A DNA stretch of 64,000 bases from Burkholderia sp. S171 (GTDB taxonomy: Bacteria; Pseudomonadota; Gammaproteobacteria; Burkholderiales; Burkholderiaceae). This document shows positions 49,016-60,076 of the stretch, piece by piece. Where the stretch lies: the NCBI RefSeq assembly GCF_009766085.1, contig NZ_LMUF01000030.1, positions 625,533-689,532 of the forward strand, written 5' to 3'. Made by a program: the position numbers and the translations under genes. The notes beneath the pieces were generated by a model. The model was given only the letters and a program-made list of their open reading frames with translations, had not been told where the DNA came from and ran no database searches. Position 1 is the stretch's first letter; the number at the start of each line of letters is the position of its first letter.

Positions 49016-49842
49016 AGACCCGTGTCATCACGGCAATCGTCCTGCTGGCAGTGCTGCTGCCAATCACGTTTTTCGCGCCGGTGGGCGTTTTTGCGGCATT
49101 AATTGCCGTTGTGGTTATCTTCGCTGCCTGGGAATGGGCGCGGCTGCTCAAGCTTACCGGCAGGTCGCCGGTGGTGTACGCGGTGATTGCCGGCATGGCG
49201 CTGATCGCCAGCACGCGGCTCGGGCTGGGTTACAAACCGCTGTATCAGATGGCAGCCATATTCTGGGTGCTGGCAGGCCCGTTCGCGCTCGTGCGCAAGC
49301 CGGCGCTTGCCGACGGCGCGTGGCGCGTGTTCCTGCTGTTTGCCGGCATTGTGACGTTCGTGGCCTGCTGGCACGCGCTGGTTGCAGCCCGTACGGTGGG
49401 GGTGGCGTTTGTGATATCGCTTCTCCTAGTCGTATGGCTGGCCGACATTGGCGCATACTTCGCCGGAAAAGCGTTCGGTCGTCACAAACTTGCGCCGTCC
49501 ATCAGCCCCGGTAAAACCCGCGAAGGCGCGTTGGGTGGCTGGCTGGCAGTGATGATCGTAGGCTCGGCGGGCGCGGCTACGCTGGTTTTCGCGCCAACAT
49601 TGTTTTCGGCGCTGGTGCAGCACCTCGGCTGGGCTGGCGCGCTCCTTTCGTTAACGGTGCTGACCGTATTCAGCGTAATTGGCGACCTTTTCGAGTCTCT
49701 GCTGAAACGCCAGGCCGGCGTCAAGGATTCGAGCGGATTGCTGCCCGGGCACGGTGGCGTCCTTGACCGGATCGACGCATTGTTGCCTGTATTGCCGATC
49801 GCACTCCTGTTGCTCGGTCCTGTTGCCCAGTCAATCGGCTAA
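49009..49842 (+). CDS. cdsA: Phosphatidate cytidylyltransferase
   Basis: Inner-membrane enzyme making CDP-diacylglycerol, the precursor of all membrane phospholipids. 277 residues, about eight hydrophobic segments. Cytoplasmic signature [34 protein letters not shown] near the C-terminus, the CDP-binding and metal site (K-D-S..., GHGG-x-x-D-R-x-D). Starts inside the end of uppS, thus coupled. Confidence 0.97.
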   Translation: MLKTRVITAIVLLAVLLPITFFAPVGVFAALIAVVVIFAAWEWARLLKLTGRSPVVYAVIAGMALIASTRLGLGYKPLYQMAAIFWVLAGPFALVRKPALADGAWRVFLLFAGIVTFVACWHALVAARTVGVAFVISLLLVVWLADIGAYFAGKAFGRHKLAPSISPGKTREGALGGWLAVMIVGSAGAATLVFAPTLFSALVQHLGWAGALLSLTVLTVFSVIGDLFESLLKRQAGVKDSSGLLPGHGGVLDRIDALLPVLPIALLLLGPVAQSIG

Positions 49843-49860
49843 TCGGCTAAAGAAGGATTT

Positions 49861-51066
49861 ATGCAAAAACGTCTGACTCTGCTCGGATCCACGGGCTCGA
49901 TCGGCGAAAGCACGCTCGACGTCGTGGCGCGGCACCCGGATCGCTTCACGGTCTACGCGCTGACCGCGCATCGCAACGGCGACAAGCTCGTCGACCAATG
50001 TGTGCGGTTCCAGCCGGAAGTAGCGGTGGTCGGTGACGCCGATACGGCCGCGAAGGTCGCCGCCGCGTTGCGCGCCCAGGGCTGCAAGACCGAGGTCAGC
50101 TACGGCCCGCAAGCGCTTGTGGACGTCTCGGAGAGCGCGTCCTGCGACACCGTGGTCGCCGCTATTGTTGGCGCTGCGGGCCTGGCGCCCACGCTGGCGG
50201 CCGCGCGCGCGGGCAAGCGCATCCTGCTGGCCAACAAGGAAGCGCTGGTCATGTCGGGCAAGATTTTCATCGACGCGGTGCACGACAACGACGCAATCCT
50301 GCTGCCGGTCGATAGCGAGCACAACGCGGTGTTCCAGTGCATGCCGCGTGAAGTAGCGCTGCACGGCGGGGTATCGAAGATCATTTTGACGGCATCCGGC
50401 GGACCGTTCCGCACCCGCGAGCCGTCGACGCTGCGCCACGTCACGCCCGATGAAGCCTGCAAGCATCCGAACTGGGCAATGGGCCGCAAGATTTCCGTCG
50501 ATTCCGCCACGATGATGAACAAGGGTCTCGAAGTGATCGAGGCGCATTGGCTCTTCAACGTGCCGGGCTCGCGCATTGAAGTACTGATTCATCCGCAAAG
50601 CGTGATCCATTCGCTTGTGTCCTACGCGGACGGTTCCGTCCTTGCGCAACTCGGCAATCCCGACATGCGCACGCCGATCGCCTATGCACTGGCGTTCCCG
50701 GAACGTGTGGATTCAGGCGTCGCGCAACTTGATCTTGCACAAATTGCATCGCTCACCTTCGAGAAGCCCGACCTGAAACGTTTCCCTTGCCTGGCGCTCG
50801 CGCTGAAGGCGCTGGAAGCCGGCGGCACCGCAAGCGCGGCGCTCAACGCGGCCAACGAGGTCGCGGTGGAGGCGTTCCTTGCTCGCCGTATCGGCTTCAT
50901 GGCGATCGGCGAAGTGGTCGAGCGCGTGCTGAACGCGTTGCCGAACGGCAGTGCATCCACACTCGATGAAGTGCTCGCCGCCGACGCCGAAGCGCGTCGC
51001 CTCGCAGGCGAGTTTGCCGCTTTGTTGACCGCCGACGCGCCGCACTCCGAACGCGTCCTGCACTGA
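49861..51066 (+). CDS. dxr: 1-deoxy-D-xylulose-5-phosphate reductoisomerase
   Basis: NADPH-dependent step of the MEP isoprenoid route, supplying uppS. 401 residues. NADPH loop [18 protein letters not shown], metal and substrate region [26 protein letters not shown] and [29 protein letters not shown] are all present. AAGAAGGA precedes the ATG; rseP begins eight bases after the stop. Confidence 0.98.
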   Translation: MQKRLTLLGSTGSIGESTLDVVARHPDRFTVYALTAHRNGDKLVDQCVRFQPEVAVVGDADTAAKVAAALRAQGCKTEVSYGPQALVDVSESASCDTVVAAIVGAAGLAPTLAAARAGKRILLANKEALVMSGKIFIDAVHDNDAILLPVDSEHNAVFQCMPREVALHGGVSKIILTASGGPFRTREPSTLRHVTPDEACKHPNWAMGRKISVDSATMMNKGLEVIEAHWLFNVPGSRIEVLIHPQSVIHSLVSYADGSVLAQLGNPDMRTPIAYALAFPERVDSGVAQLDLAQIASLTFEKPDLKRFPCLALALKALEAGGTASAALNAANEVAVEAFLARRIGFMAIGEVVERVLNALPNGSASTLDEVLAADAEARRLAGEFAALLTADAPHSERVLH

Positions 51067-51073
51067 GGTCGCC

Positions 51074-52459
51074 ATGAACTTCCTGATTGAAATCGTTGCG
51101 TTCGTGGTGGCTATCGGCGTGCTGGTCGTCGTCCACGAATTCGGCCATTACAGCGTCGCGCGGCTGTGCGGCGTTAAGGTCCTGCGATTTTCAGTCGGAT
51201 TCGGCAAGCCGCTCGTGAAATGGGTCAGCAAGCGCACCGGAACCGAGTGGACGATCTCCGCGCTGCCGCTCGGCGGCTACGTGAAGATGCTCGACGAACG
51301 CGAGGCGGAAGCGAGCATTCCTGAAGCCGATTTGCCGCGCGCGTTCAACCGTCAACCGGTGTTCAAGCGGATCGCGATTGTTTTAGCGGGTCCGGTGGCG
51401 AACTTCATTCTCGCCATTTTGCTGTTCGCCGGCGTGTTCGCGGGTGGTGTCTCTGAGCCGGCTGCGATTCTCGCGGCGCCGGCGCCCAACACTGTTGCCG
51501 CCAAGGCGGGCTTCGAGGGCGGCGAGACGATCGTTTCAATGCGCGATGTGCAGGGCAGCAGCGACGCGAGTGGCGAGACGCACACGGTGCGCTCGTGGTC
51601 CGATCTGCGCTGGAAACTGCTCGACGCGTCGTTTGATCATCGCCGCGTGGTGCTGACGGCCAAGACGAACAACGGTACGTTCGATTTCCCGGTGAGCGTG
51701 GGCAAGATCGACGATCAGGACGTCGACCAGGATTTCATGGATAAACTCGGCTTCGAGCCGGGTGGCGGCACGCTGGCGGTAGCCGGTGTAGAAGCGGGCA
51801 GCGCGGCGGCAAAAGCGGGCTTGCAGGCCGGCGACGTGCTGCGCGCTATCGACGGCAAAAAGATCGATAACGCGATGGGTTTTATCGATTACGTGCAGCA
51901 TCGTCCGGGTACGCCAGTCTCGCTGACAGTCGAACGCGACGGCGTGCAGCGCGCGGTGCAGATCGTGCCGGAGCTCAAGCAGGACGCTGCCACGCATCGC
52001 GATGTCGGCCGGATCGGCGCGTCGCTCGCGACCCGGATTCCGGCAGTCGACGTGCGTTACGGTCCGGTCGAAAGCCTGCAGTTGGGCGTCAAGCGGACCT
52101 ATGACATCAGCATTTATTCGCTGCGCATGTTCGGACGGATGATCACGGGCGAAGCGTCGCTGAAAAATCTTTCGGGGCCGGTGACGATCGCAGACTACGC
52201 CGGCAAGAGCGCGCGGCTTGGATTGTCGGCGTTTCTTTCATTCCTCGCGCTCGTGAGTATCAGTCTCGGCGTCTTGAACTTGTTACCGATTCCGGTTCTG
52301 GACGGTGGGCATCTGTTATATTATTTGGTTGAAGCCGCAACCGGCAAGGCCGTGTCAGATCGCTGGCAGCTGGTTTTGCAGCGGGCGGGTCTTGTTTGCA
52401 TCGTCGCCTTGTCGATGATTGCGCTCTTTAATGACCTTGCCCGCCTGATCCGCTTTTGA
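51074..52459 (+). CDS. rseP: Site-2 metalloprotease RseP
   Basis: Intramembrane Zn protease that, after a first cut, cleaves the anti-sigma factor RseA to release sigma-E under envelope stress. 461 residues. H-E-x-x-H is at residues 21-25 (VVHEFGH) in the first membrane segment; the second site L-x-x-x-P-x-L-D-G-G is LLPIPVLDGGHLLYYL. In between are two PDZ-like domains (periplasmic; PAAILAAPAPNTVAAKAGFEGGETIVS and VAGVEAGSAAAKAGLQAGDVLRAIDG). Immediately upstream of bamA, so stress control and the OMP assembly machine are linked in one transcript. Confidence 0.97.
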   Translation: MNFLIEIVAFVVAIGVLVVVHEFGHYSVARLCGVKVLRFSVGFGKPLVKWVSKRTGTEWTISALPLGGYVKMLDEREAEASIPEADLPRAFNRQPVFKRIAIVLAGPVANFILAILLFAGVFAGGVSEPAAILAAPAPNTVAAKAGFEGGETIVSMRDVQGSSDASGETHTVRSWSDLRWKLLDASFDHRRVVLTAKTNNGTFDFPVSVGKIDDQDVDQDFMDKLGFEPGGGTLAVAGVEAGSAAAKAGLQAGDVLRAIDGKKIDNAMGFIDYVQHRPGTPVSLTVERDGVQRAVQIVPELKQDAATHRDVGRIGASLATRIPAVDVRYGPVESLQLGVKRTYDISIYSLRMFGRMITGEASLKNLSGPVTIADYAGKSARLGLSAFLSFLALVSISLGVLNLLPIPVLDGGHLLYYLVEAATGKAVSDRWQLVLQRAGLVCIVALSMIALFNDLARLIRF

Positions 52460-52558
52460 TCTGGCTTGGCCGTAACCTTGATCCTTTTTCATCCTGTCTG
52501 GCGGCGCTTGAACGAACGCCGTCGGGCTTGATGCAGCTATACACACTGGGGAAGCACG

Positions 52559-54871
52559 TTGTTCAAACCTCATCGCTTTGTTCCTAAGTCGGCTGTGGCC
52601 GCAGCATTGGCCGCAACCGGAATGGCGGCGCACGCGACAACGCCGTTTGTCGTGCAGGACATCCGGATTGACGGCCTTCAGCGCATTGAACCCGGTTCGG
52701 TATTCGCCTACTTGCCTATCAAGCAGGGCGACACGTTCACCGACGACAAAGCCTCCGAGGCAATTCGCGCGCTTTATGCAACGGGCTTCTTCAACGACGT
52801 CCAGATCGCCACACAGGGCAACGTGGTGGTGGTGCAGGTGCAGGAGCGTCCGGCCATTTCGCAAATCGACTTCTCCGGGATCCACGAGTTCGAAAAGGAC
52901 AACCTGGCGAAGGCGTTGCGTGCGGTAGGCTTGTCGCAGGGGCGCTCGTATGACAAGGCGCTCGTCGACAAAGCCGAGCAGGAACTCAAGCGTCAGTACC
53001 TGACGCGCGGGTTCTACGCGGCCGAAGTCACGACTACCGTGACGCCGGTCGACCGCAACCGCGTGCAGATCCTGTTCTCGGTGGCGGAAGGTCCGAGCGC
53101 GAAGATCCGTCAGATCAACTTCATCGGCAATAAAGCGATCAGCACGAGCACGCTGCGCGACGAAATGCAGTTGTCCACGCCGAACTGGTTCTCGTGGTAC
53201 ACGAAGAACGACCTGTACGCGAAGGACAAGCTCACGGGCGACCTTGAAAATGTCCGCTCGTACTACCTGAATCGCGGTTACCTCGAGTTCAACATCGACT
53301 CGACGCAGGTGTCCATCTCGCCCGACAAGAAGGACATGTACCTGACGGTCGCGCTGCACGAAGGCGAACCGTACAAGATCAGCGCGATCAAGCTCTCGGG
53401 CAATCTGCTCGACCGCCAGGCCGAGTTGACGAAGCTCATCAAGATCAAACCAGGTGACCGTTTCTCGGCCGAAAAGCTGCAGGCGACCACGAAGGCGATC
53501 GTCGACAAGCTCGGTGAATATGGTTACGCGTTTGCGCAGGTCAACGCACAGCCGCAGATCAATCAAGCCGATCACACCGTCGACCTGACGCTGAATGTGG
53601 ATCCGAGCCGCCGTGTGTACGTGCGCCGGGTGAACATCATCGGCAATACGCGTACTCGTGACGAAGTGGTGCGCCGCGAAATGCGTCAGCTCGAAAGCTC
53701 GTGGTTCGATTCGAGCCGGCTGGCGTTGTCGAAGGATCGCGTGAACCGTCTTGGCTACTTTACCGATGTCGACGTGACCACGATTCCGGTCGAAGGCACG
53801 AACGACCAGGTGGACGTGGACGTGAAGGTCGCGGAAAAGCCGACCGGCGCAATTACGCTTGGCGCGGGTTTCTCGTCGACGGACAAGGTGGTTCTGTCGG
53901 CTGGCGTGTCGCAGGACAACGTGTTCGGTTCAGGTACCAGCCTCTCGGTCAATATCAACACGGCCAAGACGTACCGGACATTGACGGTGACGCAAGTCGA
54001 TCCGTACTTCACCATCGACGGTATCAAGCGCATTACCGACCTGTACTACCGCACGTATCAGCCGCTCTATTACTCGACCGATTCCAGCTTCAAGATCGTT
54101 ACCATTGGTGGTGACCTGAAGTTCGGTATTCCGTTCTCGGAGCAGGACACGGTGTACTTCGGCGCGGGCCTTGAGCAGAACACGCTCGATATCGATTCCG
54201 CTACGCCGCAAAGCTATATCGACTACGTGAAGGAATTTGGTCGCGTAGTGAACAACGTGCCGGTGACGGTTGGCTGGTCGCGTGACAATCGCGACAGCGC
54301 CTTGGTCCCGAGCCGCGGTTATTACACGCAGACGAACGCGGAATACGGCACGCCGGCGGGTAACACGACGTACGTCAAGGTTGACGCCCAGGCGCAGTAT
54401 TACTACTCGTTCGCGCGCGGCTTCGTGCTCGGCCTGAACTTGCAAGGCGGCTACGGTAAGGGCCTGCAAGGCCAGACATACCCGATTTTCAAGAACTACT
54501 ATGCCGGCGGTATCGGCTCGGTTCGCGGTTATGAACCGAGCTCGCTGGGTCCGCGTGACTCGACCACGGGCGACCCGATCGGCGGTTCGCGTATGGCGGT
54601 GGGTAACATCGAGTTGACGTTCCCGTTGCCGGGTACGGGTTATGACCGCACGCTGCGCGTCTTCACCTTCCTCGACGGCGGTAACGTCTGGGGCGATCCG
54701 GGTCAGGGCGGCACAAGCACGGGTGCGAACGGCCTGCGGTATGGTTACGGTTTCGGCCTTGCCTGGATCTCGCCAATCGGCCCGCTCAAGTTGAGCTTGG
54801 GTTTCCCGGTGACGAAGCATACCGGCGACCAGTATCAGAAGTTCCAGTTCCAGATCGGTACGGCGTTCTAA
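52559..54871 (+). CDS. bamA: Outer membrane protein assembly factor BamA
   Basis: Central beta-barrel of the BAM complex, which folds outer membrane proteins. 770 residues from a TTG with GGGGAAG nine bases before. N-terminal signal peptide of about 26 residues (cleavage after AHA), mature start TTPFVVQDIRIDGLQRIEPG. Five POTRA domains (about 28-420; repeats such as FNDVQIATQGNVVVVQVQERP and VYVRRVNIIGNTRTRDEVVRREMRQLE), then the Omp85 barrel, with L6 motif VRGY in YYAGGIGSVRGYEPSSLGP and a terminal Phe in FQFQIGTAF. Confidence 0.98.
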   Translation: MFKPHRFVPKSAVAAALAATGMAAHATTPFVVQDIRIDGLQRIEPGSVFAYLPIKQGDTFTDDKASEAIRALYATGFFNDVQIATQGNVVVVQVQERPAISQIDFSGIHEFEKDNLAKALRAVGLSQGRSYDKALVDKAEQELKRQYLTRGFYAAEVTTTVTPVDRNRVQILFSVAEGPSAKIRQINFIGNKAISTSTLRDEMQLSTPNWFSWYTKNDLYAKDKLTGDLENVRSYYLNRGYLEFNIDSTQVSISPDKKDMYLTVALHEGEPYKISAIKLSGNLLDRQAELTKLIKIKPGDRFSAEKLQATTKAIVDKLGEYGYAFAQVNAQPQINQADHTVDLTLNVDPSRRVYVRRVNIIGNTRTRDEVVRREMRQLESSWFDSSRLALSKDRVNRLGYFTDVDVTTIPVEGTNDQVDVDVKVAEKPTGAITLGAGFSSTDKVVLSAGVSQDNVFGSGTSLSVNINTAKTYRTLTVTQVDPYFTIDGIKRITDLYYRTYQPLYYSTDSSFKIVTIGGDLKFGIPFSEQDTVYFGAGLEQNTLDIDSATPQSYIDYVKEFGRVVNNVPVTVGWSRDNRDSALVPSRGYYTQTNAEYGTPAGNTTYVKVDAQAQYYYSFARGFVLGLNLQGGYGKGLQGQTYPIFKNYYAGGIGSVRGYEPSSLGPRDSTTGDPIGGSRMAVGNIELTFPLPGTGYDRTLRVFTFLDGGNVWGDPGQGGTSTGANGLRYGYGFGLAWISPIGPLKLSLGFPVTKHTGDQYQKFQFQIGTAF

Positions 54872-54890
54872 GTCCCGATCAGGATGTGTC

Positions 54891-54931
54891 GGCGGCCCGG
54901 TTTTCCGCTTTTATCGCGGAACCGGGCCGCC
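54891..54931. terminator. Long hairpin between bamA and skp
   Basis: GGCGGCCCGGTT and AACCGGGCCGCC plus an inner TTCCGC/GCGGAA give a stem of roughly 16 bp with a bulge. There is no T run after it, so it may stabilise the bamA mRNA end or partly attenuate, rather than end transcription. Confidence 0.5.
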
Positions 54932-55020
54932 TGACGCAGTGGCTTGGCTGAGTGATCTGATTCAGTGACCTGACCGAGCGACATCAGTCAGTGGTGTAAA
55001 TAAGTAACGTGAGGAAGACT

Positions 55021-55584
55021 TTGCGAACCGGTAAGCTTTCGAAACATGTAGCGTTGGCGCTTGTTATGTCGGTGACGCTCGGCCTGATGGGTGCCGCCAA
55101 GGCAGAGGCGCAGGAGACCCGGATTGCAGCCGTCAACTCCGATCGCATCTTGCGTGAGTCCGCGGCGGCCAAGGCGGCGCAGACGAAGCTCGAACAAGAG
55201 TTTTCGAAGCGAGACAAGGCGTTGCAGGACATGGCAGCGCGCCTGAAGACCATGTCGGACGCAATGGACAAGAACGGCGCCACGATGGCGCCTGCCGACC
55301 GAGCCGCCAAGCAACGCGATTTGTCGCAGCTCGACCAGGACTTCCAGCGCAAACAACGCGAATTTCGTGAAGACTTGAACCAGCGCCGCAACGAAGAGCT
55401 TGCTGCAGTGCTGGACAAGGCTAACAAGGTCATCAAGCAGATTGCCGAAGCGCAGCATTACGACCTGATCGTGCAGGAAGCGGTGTACGTCAGTCCGCGC
55501 ATCGATATCACCGATCAGGTGCTGAAGGCGCTGGCCGCGAATCAAGCGAGCCTCTCGGCCAATCCAGCTAGCAGTTCGAACTGA
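55021..55584 (+). CDS. skp: Periplasmic chaperone Skp/OmpH
   Basis: Trimeric chaperone carrying unfolded outer membrane proteins to BAM. I start at the TTG 55021 (187 residues, [17 protein letters not shown]) with GAGGAAG five bases upstream, rather than GTG 55009, which would place that site inside the coding region. Signal peptide about 30 residues, mature part beginning about [16 protein letters not shown] (OmpH family), then long charged helical arms ([36 protein letters not shown]) and a return strand [22 protein letters not shown]. Confidence 0.95.
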   Translation: MRTGKLSKHVALALVMSVTLGLMGAAKAEAQETRIAAVNSDRILRESAAAKAAQTKLEQEFSKRDKALQDMAARLKTMSDAMDKNGATMAPADRAAKQRDLSQLDQDFQRKQREFREDLNQRRNEELAAVLDKANKVIKQIAEAQHYDLIVQEAVYVSPRIDITDQVLKALAANQASLSANPASSSN

Positions 55585-55600
55585 TCGGGAGCGGTACCGC

Positions 55601-56728
55601 ATGGCATCAGACAGCGCGATCACGCTTGGTGAACTGACACAGCGCTTTGGCGGCGACATAGCAGGCGATGCAGCGCATCGCGTGAACGGCCTCGCGCCGC
55701 TCGACAAAGCCGGCCCCTCACAACTCGCGTTTCTCGCGAACCAGAAATATCTGTCGCAAGTGGAAAGCACGCAAGCTGGTGCGGTGTTGATTTCACCCGC
55801 GGACCTGGAAAAAGTGACGTCGCCGGAAGGGCGTAACTTTATCGTCACGGCGAATCCTTACGCTTATTTTGCGCGTGTGGCGCAGGTTTTCATCGACCTC
55901 GCGACGCCGCCGGTCGAACCCGGCGTGCATCCCACGGCGTTTATTCATCCCGGCGCGAAGGTGGCGGCCAGTGCTGTGATCGGACCGCATGTGAGCGTGG
56001 AAGCGGGCGCGGAGATTGGCGAGCGCGTGAAGCTGGATGCGGGCGTGACGATCGGCCGGGGCGTAAAGCTGGCTGACGACGTTCATCTGTATCCCAACGT
56101 GACCGTCTATCATGGCTGTAAGCTCGGCGCGCGCGTGATCGTGCATGCCGGCGCGGTGATCGGTGCGGACGGTTTTGGTTTTGCGCCGGATTTTGCCGGC
56201 GACGGCGATGCGCGCACCGGCAGCTGGGTCAAGATCCCGCAAGTCGGCGCGGTGGTCGTGGCGCAGGACGTGGAGATCGGCGCGAACACCACGATCGACC
56301 GGGGCGCAATGGCCGATACGGTGATCGAGGAAGGCGTCAAGATCGATAATCAAGTCCAGATCGGGCATAACTGCCGGATTGGTGCGTACACGGTGATTGC
56401 AGGCTGCGCGGGCATTGCGGGCAGCACGAACATCGGGCGGCACTGCATGATTGGCGGCGCGGTGGGCATTGCGGGCCACGTGACGCTGGCGGACTACGTG
56501 ATTGTCACGGCGCAGTCCGGCGTGTCGAAGTCGCTGCTGAAGCCGGGCATGTACACCAGTGCGTTCCCCGCCGTGAACCACGCCGACTGGAACAAAAGCG
56601 CTGCCATTGTGCGTAATCTGGACAAAATGCGCGAACGCATCAAGACGCTTGAAGCGGCTGCAGCCGCGGGCACTAACCCGGATAACACTGCGGACAACAT
56701 CCCGGACAGCACTTCTGGCAAGCATTAA
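55601..56728 (+). CDS. lpxD: UDP-3-O-(3-hydroxyacyl)glucosamine N-acyltransferase
   Basis: Third acylation step of lipid A: adds the N-linked hydroxyacyl chain. 375 residues. N-terminal uridine-binding domain ([47 protein letters not shown]), a left-handed beta helix of hexapeptides ([25 protein letters not shown]...), catalytic His in the [16 protein letters not shown] coil region (IGHN), and a C-terminal helix. C-terminal tail is Ala/Asn/Asp-rich. Sits in skp-lpxD-fabZ-lpxA-lpxB. Confidence 0.98.
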   Translation: MASDSAITLGELTQRFGGDIAGDAAHRVNGLAPLDKAGPSQLAFLANQKYLSQVESTQAGAVLISPADLEKVTSPEGRNFIVTANPYAYFARVAQVFIDLATPPVEPGVHPTAFIHPGAKVAASAVIGPHVSVEAGAEIGERVKLDAGVTIGRGVKLADDVHLYPNVTVYHGCKLGARVIVHAGAVIGADGFGFAPDFAGDGDARTGSWVKIPQVGAVVVAQDVEIGANTTIDRGAMADTVIEEGVKIDNQVQIGHNCRIGAYTVIAGCAGIAGSTNIGRHCMIGGAVGIAGHVTLADYVIVTAQSGVSKSLLKPGMYTSAFPAVNHADWNKSAAIVRNLDKMRERIKTLEAAAAAGTNPDNTADNIPDSTSGKH

Positions 56729-56829
56729 GACGGTAAAAACCGGCATCCCACGTGAAATCGCTTGTTAGCTTCCTGGCAAGCGGTTTCGCAGTCAACACCC
56801 GCGCTGTGAAGCGCGCGAGCAGAACGACT

Positions 56830-57303
56830 ATGAGCACCGAAAAAATCAATTTAGACATCCACAAGATTCTCACGTTGCTGCCGCATCGGTATCCGATCCT
56901 GCTCGTCGATCGTGTACTCGAACTCACGCCGCATCAGAGCATCAAAGCGCTGAAGAACGTGTCGATCAACGAGCCGTATTTTCAGGGTCACTTCCCGACA
57001 CGGCCCGTGATGCCCGGCGTGCTGATTCTCGAAGCGCTTGCGCAGGCAGCCGCGCTGCTGACGTTCGCCGAGGAAAAGGAACCGCACGACCCGGAAACGA
57101 CTCTGTATTACTTCGTGGGCATCGACAAAGCGCGCTTCAAGCGCGTGGTCGAACCCGGCGACCAGCTGATCCTGAACGTGAACTTCGAGCGCTACATGCG
57201 CGGCATCTGGAAGTTCAGCGCCCGTGCCGAAGTAGACGGTGCAATTGCAGCCGAAGCCGAGTTGATGTGCACCGTGAAAAACACGGCCGCCGACACGAAG
57301 TGA
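56830..57303 (+). CDS. fabZ: 3-hydroxyacyl-[ACP] dehydratase FabZ
   Basis: Dehydrates hydroxyacyl-ACP in fatty-acid elongation, sharing substrate with LpxA/LpxD. 157 residues from the ATG 56830 ([22 protein letters not shown]). Catalytic His in [23 protein letters not shown] with the Glu of [19 protein letters not shown] at the start. A GTG at 56752 would add 26 unlike residues. Ribosome binding site weak. Confidence 0.97.
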   Translation: MSTEKINLDIHKILTLLPHRYPILLVDRVLELTPHQSIKALKNVSINEPYFQGHFPTRPVMPGVLILEALAQAAALLTFAEEKEPHDPETTLYYFVGIDKARFKRVVEPGDQLILNVNFERYMRGIWKFSARAEVDGAIAAEAELMCTVKNTAADTK

Positions 57304-57361
57304 TGCCCGCCGTGCCCTAGCAGCGCGGCAAACCCAGCAACAGGACACCAAGCGAGGGCGC

Positions 57362-58150
57362 ATGAGCAAGATTCACCCTACCGCGATCATCGAGCCGGGC
57401 GCGCAGCTCGACGAATCCGTCGAAGTCGGTCCGTACGCGATCGTCGGCCAGCACGTGCAAATTGGCGCGCGCACGACTATCGGTTCGCATAGCGTAATTG
57501 AAGGCCATACGGTCCTCGGCAGCGACAACCGCATCGGCCACTACGCATCGGTCGGCGGCCGGCCGCAGGACATGAAGTACAAGGACGAGCCCACGCGGCT
57601 CGTGATCGGCGACCGCAATACCATCCGCGAATTCACCACGATTCACACCGGCACGGTGCAGGATACGGGCGTGACCACCATCGGCGACGACAACTGGATC
57701 ATGGCGTACGTGCACGTGGGCCATGACTGCCAGCTTGGCAGCAATATTGTCATGTCGAGCAACGCGCAATTGGCGGGGCACGTGATTATTGGCGACCATG
57801 CCATTGTCGGCGGCATGTCGGGCGTGCATCAGTTCGTGCGTATCGGCGCGCATTCCATGCTGGGCGGCGCGTCAGCGCTTGTGCAGGACATTCCGCCGTT
57901 CGTGATCGCCGCCGGTAACAAGGCTGAACCGCACGGTATCAATGTGGAAGGGCTGCGTCGGCGCGGTTTTTCGGCTGAGGCTATTTCGGCGCTGCGTTCG
58001 GCGTATCGCGTGTTGTACAAGAGCGGCGCGACGCTCGAAGAAGCGAAGGTGCAATTGCGCGAACTCGCTTCCGCAGGCGGCGATGGCGACGCACCCGTGA
58101 CGGCGCTGGCCGATTTTATCGACGCTTCGCAGCGCGGCATCATCCGTTGA
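57362..58150 (+). CDS. lpxA: UDP-N-acetylglucosamine O-acyltransferase LpxA
   Basis: First step of lipid A synthesis. 262 residues. Hexapeptide left-handed beta helix ([25 protein letters not shown]...), catalytic His in [12 protein letters not shown], then a helical C-terminal domain ([29 protein letters not shown]). Stop overlaps the region of the lpxB start. Confidence 0.98.
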   Translation: MSKIHPTAIIEPGAQLDESVEVGPYAIVGQHVQIGARTTIGSHSVIEGHTVLGSDNRIGHYASVGGRPQDMKYKDEPTRLVIGDRNTIREFTTIHTGTVQDTGVTTIGDDNWIMAYVHVGHDCQLGSNIVMSSNAQLAGHVIIGDHAIVGGMSGVHQFVRIGAHSMLGGASALVQDIPPFVIAAGNKAEPHGINVEGLRRRGFSAEAISALRSAYRVLYKSGATLEEAKVQLRELASAGGDGDAPVTALADFIDASQRGIIR

Positions 58151-58161
58151 CCGAGCGCCCA

Positions 58162-59328
58162 ATGACGCTGGCTCCCGCCCCTCTGCGGGTTGCGATGGTG
58201 GCGGGCGAGCCCTCGGGCGATCTGCTCGCGGCTTCGCTGCTTGAGGGCCTGAACGAGCGTTTGCCAGCCGGCACGCGGTTCAATGGCATTGGTGGTCCAC
58301 GCATGACGGCTGCCGGTTTCGATGCCCACTGGCCGATGGACAAGCTCACCGTGCGCGGGTACGTCGAAGCGCTGAAACATATTCCCGAGATCCTGGGCAT
58401 TCGCAACGAACTCAAGCGGCAATTGCTGGGGGAGCCGCCGTCGGTGTTTATTGGCGTGGATGCGCCCGATTTCAATTTTGGTCTCGAACACGCGTTGCGC
58501 GACGCCGGTATTCCGACGGTGCATTTCGTGTGTCCGTCGATCTGGGCGTGGCGCGGGGGACGGATCAAGAAGATCGTCAAAGCCGTCGATCACATGCTGT
58601 GCGTGTTCCCGTTCGAACCGGCGCTGATGGAGAAGGCGGGTATTGCGTCCACGTACGTGGGCCATCCGCTCGCCGATGAAATCCCGCTCGTGCCTGACGT
58701 TGAGGGCGCGCGCCGAGAATTGGGGTTGCCGGAAGGCGGTCCGATCATCGCGGTGTTGCCGGGCAGCCGGCGTTCGGAGATCGCGCTGATCGGCCCGACC
58801 TTTTTCGACGCGATGGAATTGATGCAGCTGCGCGAACCCGGTGTGCGTTTCGTGATGCCGGCAGCAACTGCTGCGTTGCGCGAATTGTTGCAGCCCCTGG
58901 TCGACGCGCATCCGAATCTGTCGCTGACGATTACTGAAGGCAAGGCGCAGATCGCGATGACCGCCGCCGACGCCATCCTGGTCAAGAGCGGCACGGTGAC
59001 GCTGGAAGCGGCGTTGCTTAAAAAGCCAATGGTGATCTCGTACAAGGTGCCTTGGCTGACGGGACAGATCATGCAGCGGCAGGGTTATTTGCCGTATGTC
59101 GGCTTGCCGAATATTCTGGCCGGGCGGTTTGTCGTGCCGGAAATTCTCCAGCATTTCGCTACGCCCGAAGCGCTGGCCGACGCCACGCTGAAACAGTTGA
59201 ACGACGAAGCGAACCGCGCCACACTGACGGAAATCTTCACGGAAATGCATCACGCGCTGCGTCAGAACACGGCGCAACGTGCTGCGGAGGCCGTGGCGCA
59301 GGTGCTGGAAACGAGGAGGCCGCGGTAA
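58162..59328 (+). CDS. lpxB: Lipid-A-disaccharide synthase LpxB
   Basis: GT-B glycosyltransferase joining two acylated glucosamine units into the lipid A disaccharide, peripheral at the inner membrane. 388 residues from the ATG 58162; a TTG at 58147 (393 residues), overlapping the lpxA stop, is an alternative. Marks: [82 protein letters not shown] and [12 protein letters not shown]. Confidence 0.97.
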   Translation: MTLAPAPLRVAMVAGEPSGDLLAASLLEGLNERLPAGTRFNGIGGPRMTAAGFDAHWPMDKLTVRGYVEALKHIPEILGIRNELKRQLLGEPPSVFIGVDAPDFNFGLEHALRDAGIPTVHFVCPSIWAWRGGRIKKIVKAVDHMLCVFPFEPALMEKAGIASTYVGHPLADEIPLVPDVEGARRELGLPEGGPIIAVLPGSRRSEIALIGPTFFDAMELMQLREPGVRFVMPAATAALRELLQPLVDAHPNLSLTITEGKAQIAMTAADAILVKSGTVTLEAALLKKPMVISYKVPWLTGQIMQRQGYLPYVGLPNILAGRFVVPEILQHFATPEALADATLKQLNDEANRATLTEIFTEMHHALRQNTAQRAAEAVAQVLETRRPR

Positions 59329-60065
59329 TGGCGAAGATCGTCGTGAGAGGCGTGGTACGGCGCGCGGGGCGGCAAGCGCTGCAGCCTGCGTTCGACTTTG
59401 ATGTCGATACGCCGTCCGACGTCATTTGCGGCGTGGATGAAGCCGGCCGTGGTCCGCTGGCGGGTCCGGTGGTGGCGGCGGCGGTGATCTTCGATCCATC
59501 GAAACCCAGGATTCGCGGACTTGACGACTCGAAGGTGCTGAGCGCCAAGAAACGCGAAGAGTTGTACGAGAAGATCATCGACCGTGCGCTGGCCTACTGC
59601 GTGGCTTCGGCAACGGTCGATGAAATCGACACAATCAACATTCTCCACGCCACCATGCTCGCGATGAAGCGCGCGGTGGAGGGGCTGTCGGTTACGCCGA
59701 CGGTGGCGAAGATCGACGGTAACCGGTGTCCCCAGTTGCCGATGCGTTCGGTGGCTGTGATTGGCGGCGACGCATTGATTGCACAAATTTCGGCGGCTTC
59801 AATTCTGGCCAAAGTCACGCGCGACCGGATGCTGCTGCAATTGCACGAAGTTCATCCCGTTTATGGTTTCGATGCTCACGCTGGTTACGGCACGCCGCAG
59901 CACTTGAGGGCGTTGCTTGAGCATGGGCCTTGCGAGCATCATCGGCGTTCGTTTGCGCCTGTTCGTGAGGCGCATGTGCGCTGGGGCACGGCGTTGCCGG
60001 TCGTGGCAGCTGGGGTGCTGGAAGCGGCTGCTGCGGAGCAGGGCATCGACGCTCCTCCGTTCTGA
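59328..60065 (+). CDS. rnhB: Ribonuclease HII
   Basis: Cuts RNA in RNA-DNA hybrids and single embedded ribonucleotides. 245 residues from the ATG 59328 (MAKIVVRG), which overlaps the lpxB stop TAATG and follows AGGAGG; the family core starts at [22 protein letters not shown] (metal Asp and Glu, DEAGRGP), then [41 protein letters not shown] and [12 protein letters not shown]. About 30 extra N-terminal residues. The frame open to 59052 is inside lpxB and is rejected. Confidence 0.96.
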   Translation: MAKIVVRGVVRRAGRQALQPAFDFDVDTPSDVICGVDEAGRGPLAGPVVAAAVIFDPSKPRIRGLDDSKVLSAKKREELYEKIIDRALAYCVASATVDEIDTINILHATMLAMKRAVEGLSVTPTVAKIDGNRCPQLPMRSVAVIGGDALIAQISAASILAKVTRDRMLLQLHEVHPVYGFDAHAGYGTPQHLRALLEHGPCEHHRRSFAPVREAHVRWGTALPVVAAGVLEAAAAEQGIDAPPF

Positions 60066-60076
60066 ATTTTTCCCAA

